NCBI GenBank assembly: GCA_021299735.1
Contig: JAJTEM010000015.1
Span: 1-52,700 of the forward strand
Direction of reading: 5' to 3'
Length of the DNA: 52,700 nt
Origin: Burkholderiales bacterium
Lineage (GTDB): Bacteria > Pseudomonadota > Gammaproteobacteria > Burkholderiales > Burkholderiaceae_B
A program made the position numbers and the translations under genes. This document shows positions 37,405 to 46,860 of the stretch, in pieces. The notes beneath the pieces are model-generated. The model saw nothing but the letters and a program-made list of their open reading frames with translations, was not told the origin of the DNA and made no database searches. Numbering within the stretch: position 1 is the stretch's first letter; every line of letters begins with the position of its first letter.

Positions 37405-38721
37405 TCAGTGGAACTGCTCTTCTTCTGTAGAGCCTTTCAAGGCTGTTACTGAAGAGGCACCACCTTGTATCACTGTAGTTACGTCATCAAAGTAACCAGC
37501 ACCTACCTCTTGCTGATGAGATACGAAAGTATAACCCTGTTCGCGTGCAGCAAACTCAGGTTCTTGCACCATATTGACATAATGCTTCATGCCTTCGCCT
37601 TGCGCGTACGCATTGGCGAACTTGAATGTGTTGTACCAGTTCACGTGGATACCGGCCAATGTAATGAATTGGTACTTGTAACCCAAGGCTGACAGGTCTT
37701 CCTGGAAGGAAGCGATTTGGCTGTCGTTCAGGTTTTTCTTCCAGTTAAACGAGGGTGAGCAGTTGTAGCTCAACAGTTTGCCTGGGTTCTTTTCCAGAAC
37801 AGCTTGTGCGAATTCACGGGCAAAGCCGATGTCGGGTGTACCAGTTTCACACCACACCAGGTCGGCATAAGGTGCGTAAGCGATACCACGGCTAATGGCT
37901 TGCTCCAAGCCGTTCTTCACGCGGTAAAAACCTTCAGGAGTACGCTCGCCAGTCAGGAAAGGCTTGTCGTTTTCGTCGAAATCAGAAGTCAACAAGTTGG
38001 CCGCTTCAGCATCGGTACGGGCCAGAACAATCGAAGGAACACCCATTACGTCGGCAGCCAAGCGTGCAGAAATCAACTTTTGAATGGCCTCTGCAGTTGG
38101 AACCAATACCTTGCCGCCCATGTGACCGCACTTCTTGACAGCGGCCAACTGGTCTTCAAAGTGAACGCCAGCTGCACCAGCGGCGATCATGTTCTTCATC
38201 AGTTCGTAGGCGTTCAGAACGCCACCGAAACCGGCTTCACCGTCCGCAACGATAGGCAGGAAGTAGTCGATAGCGTCTTCGGCTTTCATTTTGCCGTCGC
38301 AAATGTTCTTCCACTGAATTTCGTCAGCGCGCTGAAATGTGTTGTTGATGCGACGAACCATTTTTGGCACGGAATCGTAGGCGTACAGGGACTGGTCTGG
38401 GTACATGGTCTCGGAAGTGTTGCCATCGGCAGCAACTTGCCAGCCAGACAGGTAAACCGCTTCCAGACCGGCTTTGGCTTGCTGCATGGCCTGGCCAGCA
38501 GTAATCGCGCCGAAAGCGTTCACATAGCCTTTCTTGGCTGTACCGTTTACTTTCTCCCACAGCTTCTCGGCACCGCGCTTGGCCAGTGTGTATTCTGGCT
38601 GCAGTGAACCACGCAGACGTACCACGTCTTCAGCTTTGTAGCCGCGCTTTACCAGTTTCCAGCGTGGGTTGGTTTCCCAGTCTTTCTTGAGTTCTTGAAC
38701 CTGTTGGTCAAAAGATTTCAT
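37405..38721 (-). CDS. aceA: Isocitrate lyase
   Basis: It cleaves isocitrate to glyoxylate and succinate, the first step of the glyoxylate shunt needed for growth on acetate or fatty acids and for use of stored polyhydroxybutyrate. 438 residues, close to the 434 of E. coli. The catalytic motif KKCGHMGGK lies at 196-204 with C198; [12 protein letters not shown] (156-167), HFEDQ and WCETGTPD are also present. TGAGGA precedes the ATG. Malate synthase is not in the window. The upstream gap carries repeated sequence words listed at 38814-38898. Confidence 0.97.
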   Translation of the reverse strand: MKSFDQQVQELKKDWETNPRWKLVKRGYKAEDVVRLRGSLQPEYTLAKRGAEKLWEKVNGTAKKGYVNAFGAITAGQAMQQAKAGLEAVYLSGWQVAADGNTSETMYPDQSLYAYDSVPKMVRRINNTFQRADEIQWKNICDGKMKAEDAIDYFLPIVADGEAGFGGVLNAYELMKNMIAAGAAGVHFEDQLAAVKKCGHMGGKVLVPTAEAIQKLISARLAADVMGVPSIVLARTDAEAANLLTSDFDENDKPFLTGERTPEGFYRVKNGLEQAISRGIAYAPYADLVWCETGTPDIGFAREFAQAVLEKNPGKLLSYNCSPSFNWKKNLNDSQIASFQEDLSALGYKYQFITLAGIHVNWYNTFKFANAYAQGEGMKHYVNMVQEPEFAAREQGYTFVSHQQEVGAGYFDDVTTVIQGGASSVTALKGSTEEEQFH

Positions 38722-38813
38722 AGTGATGTCCTCAAATGGCGATAGAAGTAAAAAGAAAACGGTTCGCTTGATGGCCTGCTTGCGGTGCCCTGCGGGTTTT
38801 ATTTCGCGGGTAT

Positions 38814-38898
38814 CACTTGGACAAGTGGTATCGATCAGGTGATGAGTTGTATCTTACAGATCATTTCGCAGAGCAACAAGAGTTATATCTTATACAAG
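38814..38898. promoter_or_regulatory. Candidate operator region upstream of aceA
   Basis: The 308-base gap between aceA and rraA holds CACTTGGACAAGTG (38814-38827), two perfect 6-base arms around a two-base centre, then TTGTATCTTACA (38847-38858) and the similar TTATATCTTATA (38883-38894), each preceded by GAG and 36 bases apart. The distal part (38900-38990) is AT-rich and may hold the promoter. Which protein binds is unknown. Nothing coding is seen in this gap. Confidence 0.4.
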
Positions 38899-39029
38899 AC
38901 TTTTTTTCGTATTGTTTAAAATCAAATACTTATGTCGATTAAATCACGATATGAAATACTTTTTCTCTAAATGAAAAAGAGGATCCCCTCTAAATCATGC
39001 GGTGCAGCTTAAATCTTGTAACAGCAACG

Positions 39030-39521
39030 TTACACCAGCGCCTGGTCGCTGACCAGAACACCGTCTTCATCGGCGTACACCCAATTGCCGGGCCGCACAG
39101 CTGTAAAGCTGAGCGCAACATCAATGTTTTCATGCCCAATACCACGCTTCTGACTTTTCATGGGGTGTGCGGCAAGGGCGCGAATACCCGCATTACATTC
39201 GTCCAGTTCAAGGGTATCGCGCACACATCCATACACAACAATGCCAGCCCAGTTATTTTTCTCGGCCAACTTACCCAGGTTGCCACCCACCAGGGCACAA
39301 CGCATACTTCCACCGCCATCAACCACCAGCACCTTACCCTGCCCGTCTTTTTCCAGGGCGCTGCGCACCAGTGAGTTGTCCTCAAATACTTTCAGGGTGT
39401 GCGCTTGCCCCATGAAACTGCTTTTCAGGCCCCAGCTTTGAAACATGGGCTCAACAACGCGCAAAGTGCCCGCGGCAATTTTGTCTTCGTTGGCATCGCA
39501 TAGGTCGGTGGTTGGGGTCAT
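39030..39521 (-). CDS. rraA: RraA family protein (RNase E inhibitor / HMG-oxaloacetate aldolase fold)
   Basis: 163 residues, the usual RraA length. It has [10 protein letters not shown] at the start, [23 protein letters not shown] (quoted in part as [15 protein letters not shown]) and [14 protein letters not shown]. RraA proteins in gammaproteobacteria bind and inhibit RNase E; many relatives are class II aldolases acting on 4-hydroxy-4-methyl-2-oxoglutarate or oxaloacetate decarboxylases, and the R-D pair of VRD is shared. Sequence alone does not decide between roles. Confidence 0.88.
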   Translation of the reverse strand: MTPTTDLCDANEDKIAAGTLRVVEPMFQSWGLKSSFMGQAHTLKVFEDNSLVRSALEKDGQGKVLVVDGGGSMRCALVGGNLGKLAEKNNWAGIVVYGCVRDTLELDECNAGIRALAAHPMKSQKRGIGHENIDVALSFTAVRPGNWVYADEDGVLVSDQALV

Positions 39522-39630
39522 GGAAAGCTCCGGAAATTAAAAGAATTGAAAATTGAGAAAATAAATTGGCCAGAAAAATTTAAACATGAAATTGGGCGCG
39601 GCACATGACCATTTGGTTTCACTATTGATC

Positions 39631-40635
39631 TCACCGCTGATTTCTGAACTCACGTGGTGAAATACCCTGCCATTTGACAAATGCACTGGTAAAACTTCGT
39701 CGATCTGAATAACCCAGATTCGCCGCAATGGTTTCAATGTCGAGCACAGAACCCTTAAGCATCTCGCAAGCCAACTCATGCCGCACGGTGCCCAGAACTT
39801 CAGCATACGATTTCCCCTCGCTTTTTAGCCTACGCTGCAAGGTACGGGGGTGTAAATGCAACACCTCAGCGATTACCGGAATCGGTTCGCTCAGCATGCT
39901 TAAGCGCGACTTCAACAAACGCTTTATTTTTTTCTCGAGGGTTTGCTCTTCTACATCAGGCAACAGGCGGTTCAAAATTACAGCCTGTGCCTTGTGATGT
40001 GCAGAAGGTATGCCCCCGGGCAAAGGTAAATCAAGTGCGGACGAATCAACCACAAGGCGGTTGTGTGGCTTGTGAAACAACACTGGGGTCTTGAGCACTT
40101 CTTGATAAGCCGATTCTTGCGTTAAGGCCGCATGGCGAAACTCAATTCGTTTAATCAAATGCGAACCCGGGCTTAGCAGGTGAATAAACTTCAACACGGC
40201 CGACATGGCAGCCTCCACAAATCCAGGTAGGTCCTCGTGTTTGCCTTCCGGGTCGGGCACGTTCACTTCCAGCGCAACCTCTCCCCCCAAGTTCAGGGTT
40301 TTAAAATGCAAATTGGGATGCAACAGCTTGGGCGACCAGTCCAAAACGCGCATGGCCTCTTGCGGGGTTGATGCACTGGTTACAAAAGTTGCCAACTCAG
40401 GCAATCCATCAAAATTGAATGAATCACCAAAAACCAGAGGAAAGTGTTGGCTGGGGTTACGCGCCTCCACTGCAGCAAACAAGGAGTTGAAGCACGACAA
40501 AGACATGCGCCGGCGTGGGTCGCCGCTCATATCGATTTCCAGTTTCAATTCCTGCATCACGCTGTTCAAGTCGATGTCGCAGCGCCGCGCTGCGTTGGCC
40601 AAGCTTGCAAGCATTTGAAAGTTGATGGTTTCCAC
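39631..40635 (-). CDS. AraC family transcriptional regulator (Arabinose_bd-type N-terminus)
   Basis: 334 residues. The N-terminal two thirds match the PF12625 ligand-binding domain (FGDSFNFDGLPELATFVTSA; IKRIEFRHAAL). The C-terminal AraC DNA-binding domain has two helix-turn-helix units: PIPVIAEVLHLHPRTLQRRLKSEG and IETIAANLGYSDRRSFTSAFVKW (each cited from its core), ending GISPREFRNQR. OruR/MmsR-like regulators of this class often control lipid or amino-acid catabolism. It is divergent from the PF10118 hydrolase gene (124 bases between starts), its likely target. Confidence 0.9.
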   Translation of the reverse strand: METINFQMLASLANAARRCDIDLNSVMQELKLEIDMSGDPRRRMSLSCFNSLFAAVEARNPSQHFPLVFGDSFNFDGLPELATFVTSASTPQEAMRVLDWSPKLLHPNLHFKTLNLGGEVALEVNVPDPEGKHEDLPGFVEAAMSAVLKFIHLLSPGSHLIKRIEFRHAALTQESAYQEVLKTPVLFHKPHNRLVVDSSALDLPLPGGIPSAHHKAQAVILNRLLPDVEEQTLEKKIKRLLKSRLSMLSEPIPVIAEVLHLHPRTLQRRLKSEGKSYAEVLGTVRHELACEMLKGSVLDIETIAANLGYSDRRSFTSAFVKWQGISPREFRNQR

Positions 40636-40759
40636 CCAACCCCCTTAGGTGTAGTTAATCCGGTTTGTCGTCTATTCTTCCCTTTTTGTCATTTCAAATC
40701 ATATCGTGTGTTGTGGTGATTCGGTAATCTTTGCACGTACGAAGCAGCAGGAGGTGACA

Positions 40760-41635
40760 ATGACAACATCGTTCAAAGAAGACATCGTGGTTCGCAAGGA
40801 CCTGGATTTTGGAATCACCGACAAAGACATACCACGCTACTGGATGGACGGCGACGCATTCAAAACCCGCGTGATTGATGGTGTGCAAATGAGCTTTCCC
40901 GACGGGGAACGGTATTTCATCTCGAGCGTACGCAACTTCAAAGACAAAATTACAGATCCTGAACTGCTCAAGGCGGTGAAAGATTTCTCTTTTCAAGAAG
41001 GGCAACATGGCAAGGTGCACACCGACTACAACAAACGCCTGAAGGAACAGGGCGTACCAGTGGACAAGATGCTGCACGTGATCACAAAAATCATGAACCG
41101 CCGTCTGCAGGTGCTTTCGCCAGAATACAACCTGGCCATGACCGCAGCGCTGGAGCATTTTACGGCCATGATGGCTGAGATGTTTTTTGCACGCAAAGAA
41201 GTGATGGCTGGCGCCGACCACCGCGTGCGCGCTATGCTGGCCTGGCATGCCGTGGAAGAAATGGAGCACAAGGCAGTGGCGTTTGATGTAATGCAGAAAG
41301 TGGCCAAAGTGGGCTACTTCAAACGCTGCCTGGCCATGGCGCACGCCATGTTCAATTTCACGTTGCACACGCTGGTGTTCACCTGGATTATTTTAGGTAC
41401 CGATGGTTTCAAGGGCTGGACACGGTTCAAGATGTATTCGAAAGGCCTGGTGTGGCTGTTGGGCCCAAAGGGACTTTACACCAGCCTGATGCCAAAATTG
41501 TTAAGCTATTTCAAGCCTGGCTTTCACCCATGGCAAGACCCGACTGTTCACAACTACGGTGTATGGCTTGAGGTGTTTAACAAGACCGGCAACCCGGTAG
41601 AAGCTGGCGAGGCGATGTATGCTGCGGCGCATTGA
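40760..41635 (+). CDS. Metal-dependent hydrolase, PF10118 family
   Basis: 291 residues. The PF10118 family is a predicted helical di-metal protein. Visible ligand-like motifs are FSFQEGQHGKVH (near 95), EHFTAMMAEMFF (near 138) and WHAVEEMEHKAVAFDV (near 170), an E/H pattern like ferritin-type di-iron carboxylates. A hydrophobic segment (MFNFTLHTLVFTWIIL) follows, perhaps membrane-associating. The substrate is not known. GGAGGTGACA before ATG 40760 is a strong ribosome site. The divergent AraC-type regulator suggests inducible expression. Confidence 0.82.
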   Translation: MTTSFKEDIVVRKDLDFGITDKDIPRYWMDGDAFKTRVIDGVQMSFPDGERYFISSVRNFKDKITDPELLKAVKDFSFQEGQHGKVHTDYNKRLKEQGVPVDKMLHVITKIMNRRLQVLSPEYNLAMTAALEHFTAMMAEMFFARKEVMAGADHRVRAMLAWHAVEEMEHKAVAFDVMQKVAKVGYFKRCLAMAHAMFNFTLHTLVFTWIILGTDGFKGWTRFKMYSKGLVWLLGPKGLYTSLMPKLLSYFKPGFHPWQDPTVHNYGVWLEVFNKTGNPVEAGEAMYAAAH

Positions 41636-41647
41636 GGGGCGGGCTTT

Positions 41648-41853
41648 GAGCGTGAGCCTTGTGTGTTGCTCACCGTGCATGTCGCGTCATCCCGCCTTGG
41701 CGGGCTTCAATCCCTTTTTGATTGCTTGCTTGGGGCATGCGAAACGCAAAAACGTGTTCGCATCGCTTCCTTCCGGAAGCGCCCCTCGCTACGCGTCAAA
41801 CGGGAAGCCCACCTGAATCGGCAGGATGATCGCGACACCACACAGTGAGCCAA
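41648..41853. repeat. Large imperfect inverted repeat E (about 205 bp)
   Basis: GTCGCGTCATCC (41681-41692) pairs with GGATGATCGCGAC (41824-41836), one bulged base. GGGCTTC (41702-41708) pairs with GAAGCCC (41804-41810), and TGCGAAACG-type sequence pairs across CGTGTTCGCA near 41735-41765. A further hairpin CGCTTCC/GGAAGCG lies at 41764-41781. No credible coding frame. It starts 12 bases after the PF10118 gene. Confidence 0.65.
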
Positions 41854-41942
41854 ATACGCCGGTGCTTGGCGAAGTCCGCAGATCCGCAACAAGTTGATCG
41901 GACTCACAGCCCCGCGCAAGTCTAAATACTCGCGCCAGAGAC

Positions 41943-42132
41943 GACTTGCCCAAGTCACTTGCTCGCGACGATCAAGACCCGCCCGCCGTTCCCTTTTTGG
42001 AATGGATTAGACGCGAAGCGGCTCCGCAAGACGCGTTAGCGTTTGCGATATCCATTCCAAATGGGATCAGAACGGCCACCGCCACAACATTCAAGTCGGG
42101 CGGGGCTGTCGAGAGAAGTGACTGGGCAAGTC
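41943..42132. repeat. Large imperfect inverted repeat D (about 190 bp)
   Basis: GACTTGCCCAAGTCACTT (41943-41960) pairs with AAGTGACTGGGCAAGTC (42116-42132), one bulge. CCCGCCCG pairs with CGGGCGGG, CCGTTC with GAACGG, and TTTGGAATGGAT with ATCCATTCCAAA, so pairing runs over most of the arms; a GC-rich inner hairpin is centred on GCGAAGCGGCTCCGC. Weaker pairing extends to about 41929 and 42147. Placed between the convergent PF10118 and clpB genes. Confidence 0.75.
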
Positions 42133-42156
42133 TTCTCCGGCGCAACTCTAAGTAAG

Positions 42157-42211
42157 CGAAGTTCGGCGACTTCGAGAACCGAAGTTCTGCGACTTCGATA
42201 AGCGAAGTTCA
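42157..42211. repeat. Tandem palindromic 23-mers at the clpB 3' end
   Basis: CGAAGTTCGGCGACTTCG (42157-42174) is repeated as CGAAGTTCTGCGACTTCG (42180-42197), a period of 23 bases, and a third partial copy begins at 42203 and runs into the clpB stop codon. Each unit is a small hairpin with CGAAGT/ACTTCG arms. Confidence 0.8.
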
Positions 42212-44809
42212 GTGAACTACCCGCTCAAAGGTGAACGCCCCATCCTTGAAGTCAACCGGCACCACATCATTTGGCCCAAACTTGCCTTCCAGAATCATCT
42301 TCGAAACTGGGTTCTCGATGATTTGCTGAATAGCTCGCTTCAACGGCCTTGCACCATACAGCGGGTCAAACCCCGCCTTCACTACTTCGGCCAATGCGGC
42401 ATCGCTCACCTCCAAACGCATGTCGCGGCTGGCCAAACGCTGCTGCAAACGCTGCAACTGAATACGCGCAATGTTCGCAATGTGTGCATTGTCCAAAGCA
42501 TGGAACACAACCAGTTCATCTACACGGTTAATAAATTCCGGGCGGAAGTGCTGCTTCACTTCTTCCATCACTGCGGCTTTAATCACCTCACTGCCTTGCC
42601 CGGCCAATCGTTGAATTTCATGCGAGCCCAGATTGGAGGTCATCACAATCACTGTGTTTTTAAAATCAACTGTGCGGCCCTGCCCATCAGTCAATCGGCC
42701 ATCATCAAGCACTTGCAACAGCACGTTGAATACATCGGGGTGAGCCTTCTCTACTTCGTCCAGCAAAATTACGCTATAAGGTTTGCGGCGCACAGCCTCA
42801 GTCAAGTAACCGCCCTCGTCGTAACCCACATACCCAGGGGGCGCCCCAACCAAACGGCTCACGCTGTGCTTCTCCATGAATTCACTCATGTCGATACGAA
42901 TCAAGTGGTCTTCTGAATCGAACAGGAAACCGGCCAAGGCCTTACACAATTCAGTTTTACCAACACCTGTTGGGCCGAGGAACAAAAATGATCCCAAAGG
43001 CTTGTTGGGGTCGGCAAGCCCGGCGCGTGAACGGCGAATAGCATCTGACACCAAGGTAACAGCCTCGTCTTGCCCAACCACACGCATGTGCAAGGCTGCC
43101 TCCATTTGCAGCAATTTATCGCGTTCGCCCTGCAACATTTTGCTCACTGGAATACCGGTGGCGCGGCTTACCACCTCGGCAATTTCCTCAGTGCCTACCT
43201 GGGTACGAAGCAAGCGGTTGGGCTTTTTATTGGCAGCACCTTCACCACCCTCGTTGTCTTTCACATCGTTCAGCTTTTTCTCCAGTGCGGGCAATTTTCC
43301 ATACTGAAGTTCAGATACTTTTTGCCAATCGCCTTTGCGTTTCCACTGTTCAATTTCTGCGCGAATGTGATCAATTTCTTCCTTGATGGCAGCACTGCCC
43401 TGCACTGCTGCTTTCTCGGATTTCCAGATTTCATCAAGATCGGCGTACTCGCGTTCAAGGCGAACGATTTCCTCCTCGATCAAGGCCAGGCGCTTCTTGG
43501 AAGCATCATCCTGCTCGCGCTTCACCGCTTCACGCTCAATTTTCAACTGAATGATGCGGCGATCCAGCTTGTCCATTTCTTCGGGCTTCGAGTCAATTTC
43601 CATCTTGATCCGCGCGGCCGCTTCGTCAATCAAATCAATGGCCTTGTCGGGCAAAAAGCGGTCAGTGATATAACGGTGAGAAAGCTCGGCTGCCGCCACA
43701 ATAGCGGGGTCGGTAATGTCCACGCCGTGGTGCAATTCATAGCGTTCCTGAAGACCACGCAGAATGGCAATCGTGCTTTCAACACTGGGCTCGCCCACCA
43801 GCACTTTTTGGAAACGGCGCTCAAGCGCAGCATCTTTTTCAATGTACTTGCGGTATTCGTCCAGCGTGGTGGCGCCAATACAATGCAATTCCCCGCGTGC
43901 CAGCGCAGGCTTCAGCATATTGCCGGCGTCAATTGCGCCTTCGGCCTTGCCTGCACCCACCATGGTGTGAATTTCATCGATAAACACGATGGTTTGGCCT
44001 TCGTCGGCGGCAATGTCTTTCAACACAGCTTTCAAGCGTTCTTCAAATTCACCCCGGTACTTGGCACCGGCGAGAAGCAAGGCAATGTCCAACACCAACA
44101 CGCGCTTGTTTTTCAAGGTATCGGGTACTTCGCCATTCACAATTCGCTGCGCCAAGCCTTCAACAATGGCGGTTTTACCCACTCCAGGCTCGCCAATCAA
44201 TACCGGGTTGTTTTTGGTTCGGCGCTGCAAAATTTGAATGGCGCGGCGAATTTCATCATCCCGGCCAATCACGGGATCAAGCTTACCAATGCGGGCACGC
44301 TCGGTTAAATCAATGGTGTATTTTTTCAACGCTTCACGCTGGCTTTCGCCTTCAGCACTGTCAACCGCAGCGCCACCGCGTACCTGCTCAATTGCATTGT
44401 TCAGGGCTTGCGCATTCAAGCCAGCTTCTTTCATCACTTTGGCAAGGCCTGTGCTATCCTGCAGGCAAGCCAACAAAAACAGCTCACTGGCAATGAACTG
44501 GTCGCCGCGCTTTTGGGCCTCTTTGTCAGTCAGGTTCAGGGCTGCTTGCAACTTGCTGCCAATCTGAATTTGCCCGGCATTGTTGGCCACCTGTGGCAAA
44601 TTGTTGATCTCGGCCTCTACGCCCTTGGTCAGTACTTGCGGATTGCCGCCCGCCTTGCTGATCACACCGCGCACAGACCCCTCGCCCTGTTTGAGCATGG
44701 CCAACAACACGTGTGCAGGTTCAACGGTGGGATTGTCTTTCCCAACGGCAAGGCTTTGGGCATCGGCCAAAGCTTCCTGAAACTTGGTGGTGAGTCGATC
44801 TAAACGCAT
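42209..44809 (-). CDS. clpB: ATP-dependent chaperone ClpB
   Basis: ClpB threads aggregated proteins through its hexamer together with DnaK. The 866-residue product has the N domain (1-145), NBD1 with Walker A GEPGVGKT (206-213) and [15 protein letters not shown], the long middle coiled coil (about 400-530) that marks ClpB rather than ClpA/C, NBD2 with [10 protein letters not shown] and a C-terminal small domain. Pore loops [10 protein letters not shown] and [13 protein letters not shown] are intact. A heat-shock-type promoter lies upstream at 44858-44886. Confidence 0.97.
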   Translation of the reverse strand: MRLDRLTTKFQEALADAQSLAVGKDNPTVEPAHVLLAMLKQGEGSVRGVISKAGGNPQVLTKGVEAEINNLPQVANNAGQIQIGSKLQAALNLTDKEAQKRGDQFIASELFLLACLQDSTGLAKVMKEAGLNAQALNNAIEQVRGGAAVDSAEGESQREALKKYTIDLTERARIGKLDPVIGRDDEIRRAIQILQRRTKNNPVLIGEPGVGKTAIVEGLAQRIVNGEVPDTLKNKRVLVLDIALLLAGAKYRGEFEERLKAVLKDIAADEGQTIVFIDEIHTMVGAGKAEGAIDAGNMLKPALARGELHCIGATTLDEYRKYIEKDAALERRFQKVLVGEPSVESTIAILRGLQERYELHHGVDITDPAIVAAAELSHRYITDRFLPDKAIDLIDEAAARIKMEIDSKPEEMDKLDRRIIQLKIEREAVKREQDDASKKRLALIEEEIVRLEREYADLDEIWKSEKAAVQGSAAIKEEIDHIRAEIEQWKRKGDWQKVSELQYGKLPALEKKLNDVKDNEGGEGAANKKPNRLLRTQVGTEEIAEVVSRATGIPVSKMLQGERDKLLQMEAALHMRVVGQDEAVTLVSDAIRRSRAGLADPNKPLGSFLFLGPTGVGKTELCKALAGFLFDSEDHLIRIDMSEFMEKHSVSRLVGAPPGYVGYDEGGYLTEAVRRKPYSVILLDEVEKAHPDVFNVLLQVLDDGRLTDGQGRTVDFKNTVIVMTSNLGSHEIQRLAGQGSEVIKAAVMEEVKQHFRPEFINRVDELVVFHALDNAHIANIARIQLQRLQQRLASRDMRLEVSDAALAEVVKAGFDPLYGARPLKRAIQQIIENPVSKMILEGKFGPNDVVPVDFKDGAFTFERVVH

Positions 44810-44857
44810 GTGTGCAAACCCTTCTTAACAATTTTGAGTCACAATACCCATAGCCGG

Positions 44858-44886
44858 TATGTGTGGGCGGGCGTGTTGTTTTCAAG
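44858..44886 (-). promoter_or_regulatory. Probable sigma-32 heat-shock promoter of clpB
   Basis: On the minus strand CTTGAAA (44880-44886) is a perfect sigma-32 -35 box, followed after 13 bases by CCACACATA (44858-44866), a fair match to the CCCCATnTA -10 box. Position, about 50 bases before the ATG, and the target gene agree with heat-shock control. Confidence 0.7.
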
Positions 44887-44932
44887 ATAGCGCCAACACA
44901 AATAACAAGCACCATTTTTTAAACACGCAACT

Positions 44933-45457
44933 ATGCAAATCAAACAACTACAGGTAGCTTACGCACCCGAGCACGATCGCATATTGATGCGGATCAACTC
45001 TTCTGAGAATCAAGAGGTTCGGGTTTGGCTCACACGCCGCATGGTACGCATGTTGATTCCAAGCCTGGATGAAATGATGCAGAAGCTACTAGCGAGCGAC
45101 CGACCACTCAACGACGCGGGCCGAAAAGCCTTGCTGGAAATGAGCCGGGAGGTGTCGCTGTATTCCGCCGATTTCAAAAGCCCGTTTCAAGACAAAAACA
45201 CCACCACACCCTTGGGTGCCGAACCTTTGCTGATTACGCAAATTGAATTGCGCCCCAGCGGCGAGGCACACAATTCGGATTTGGTATTGAAACTGGTGGC
45301 GGGTAATGGCAAGGGTTTCGAGATGCGCATGGCCGAACAATTGCAGCATGGCTTTGCCGACCTGCTGATTAAAACCTGTGGGCAAGCTGATTGGGGTTTG
45401 CATTTCAAGAGCACCCCCAGCATTATCGAGCGGCCAGAAACACGCCATTTGAACTGA
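44933..45457 (+). CDS. Conserved hypothetical protein
   Basis: 174 residues, no signal peptide, membrane segment or recognised catalytic motif. It begins MQIKQLQVAYAPEHDRILMRINS, an antiparallel-strand-like start, then a basic segment VRVWLTRRMVRMLIPSL and a helical stretch. Proteins of this kind adjoin clpB in other betaproteobacteria as far as I recall, but no function is known to me. It is divergent from clpB with 123 bases between starts, so it could share regulation with the heat-shock promoter region. Confidence 0.75.
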   Translation: MQIKQLQVAYAPEHDRILMRINSSENQEVRVWLTRRMVRMLIPSLDEMMQKLLASDRPLNDAGRKALLEMSREVSLYSADFKSPFQDKNTTTPLGAEPLLITQIELRPSGEAHNSDLVLKLVAGNGKGFEMRMAEQLQHGFADLLIKTCGQADWGLHFKSTPSIIERPETRHLN

Positions 45458-45524
45458 AGAGTTTGGGCGTGGCCGCAAAGCTTGGTTGCCTAACTCAGTT
45501 GCCTCGATTTAAAACCTTGCGCAC

Positions 45525-46841
45525 CTAGCTCGCCAAAAATATTTCCTGCAGATCGTTCAAAAAACGAAAGCCCAATTCAGTGGGCTTGAACAGGCCAGGC
45601 CGGGTTTCCATCAAACCCTTTTCCAGCGCCTGCCGCAATGGCTTTTGCAGATCGCTTAAAGGCCTGCCGCAACGTTCTACAAACCAGCTTTCTGGAACAC
45701 CGTCAATCAAGCGCAATCCATTGAGCATGAATTCAAACGGCAGCTCTTTCACAGCCAAGGTTCGCACTTCGAGTGGCTGCGCAGCACCCTCCATTTCTTC
45801 CATATAAGCCACGGGGTTGCGGTGCCGGGTTTCCCGTTCAATGCGGTTGGGGTAGCTTATTTTTGCGTGCGCACCTGCACCAATACCCAAATAATCGCCA
45901 AAGCCCCAATAATTCAAGTTGTGCTGGCTGCGATGCCCGGGTTTGGCAAAGGCGGAAATTTCATAATGCTCAAAGCCAGCTTGCTTGGCAGCTGTGTGAA
46001 CAGCTTCCTCAATGTCGATCAAGGTATCGTCATCGGGCAAAGGTGGCGGCTTTGCGGCAAACAGGGTATTGGGTTCCATGGTTAGCTGATAAAGGCTAAG
46101 ATGCGTACTTTTAAGCGCGACAGCCTGCGCCACATCGGCCAGTGCCTGCTCCACATTTTGGTGGGGCAAGGCGTACATCAAATCAATATTCACTTCATCA
46201 AATAGCGCCACGGCGCTGCGCACTGCAGCCACCGCTTGCCTGCTGTTGTGCACACGGCCCAAGGCCTTCAGGTGCGAATCGGAAAAACTTTGCACACCGA
46301 TTGACAAGCGATTCACACCGGCTTTGCGGAATCCCTCAAACCGCGCTTGCTCGAAGGTACCGGGGTTGGCCTCCATGGTAATTTCGCCGCTTTGCGGCAT
46401 ACCCAAGCGTGCACGCACTGCACCCAACAGTTCATCAATCAGTTCCGGAGCAAACAATGAAGGTGTGCCACCGCCAATAAAAATTGAATATAGTTTGCGG
46501 CCCCAAATTTTGGGTAGTTGCTGATCAAGGTCGGCAATTAATGCGTTCAGATATCGGCGTTGCAGGGCCAGCGGTAGCGAATCTGCAAAGCCTTGTTCGG
46601 CCAGGCCAGAAGGGTTTGTATCCTTAGTATTTATATCGGATACAAACTGCACTCCCACTTCACGCAACTTGCTTTCCGGTGCAAGGTGGCTGTTGAAATC
46701 GCAATAAGGGCATTTGCGCACACACCAAGGCAAATGAATATAAAGTGCCAGTGGCGGCATGGCGGCAAAACGAAGTTCACTGGGCATGAACACCCGGCCC
46801 ACCAGGTTGTTGGCTGTGGTTGGTGACATGCTTATGGTCAT
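45525..46841 (-). CDS. hemW: Radical SAM family heme chaperone HemW
   Basis: HemW binds heme and a 4Fe-4S cluster and delivers heme to respiratory enzymes; it was long mis-annotated as an oxygen-independent coproporphyrinogen oxidase. The cluster motif CVRKCPYC has C40, C44 and C47, i.e. CxxxCxxC without the extra Cys of HemN. IFIGGGTPSL and GVQSFSDSHLKALGR follow. ATG 46841 is preferred to 46874 because GAGGGG lies 9 bases upstream and it avoids overlap with rdgB. Third gene of rph-rdgB-hemW. Confidence 0.92.
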   Translation of the reverse strand: MTISMSPTTANNLVGRVFMPSELRFAAMPPLALYIHLPWCVRKCPYCDFNSHLAPESKLREVGVQFVSDINTKDTNPSGLAEQGFADSLPLALQRRYLNALIADLDQQLPKIWGRKLYSIFIGGGTPSLFAPELIDELLGAVRARLGMPQSGEITMEANPGTFEQARFEGFRKAGVNRLSIGVQSFSDSHLKALGRVHNSRQAVAAVRSAVALFDEVNIDLMYALPHQNVEQALADVAQAVALKSTHLSLYQLTMEPNTLFAAKPPPLPDDDTLIDIEEAVHTAAKQAGFEHYEISAFAKPGHRSQHNLNYWGFGDYLGIGAGAHAKISYPNRIERETRHRNPVAYMEEMEGAAQPLEVRTLAVKELPFEFMLNGLRLIDGVPESWFVERCGRPLSDLQKPLRQALEKGLMETRPGLFKPTELGFRFLNDLQEIFLAS

Positions 46842-46860
46842 GAATGAGGGCCCCTCGTTC

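Noticed and set aside
41943..42132. Integron attC site
   Set aside because: Size and symmetry are suggestive, but no R'/R'' core pair of the GTTRRRY/RYYYAAC type was found at the arm ends, and there is no integrase or cassette array.
43070..44308. 412-codon plus-strand frame inside clpB
   Set aside because: It is antisense to intact ClpB domains and has the His/Phe/Gln-rich composition typical of reverse-strand shadows.
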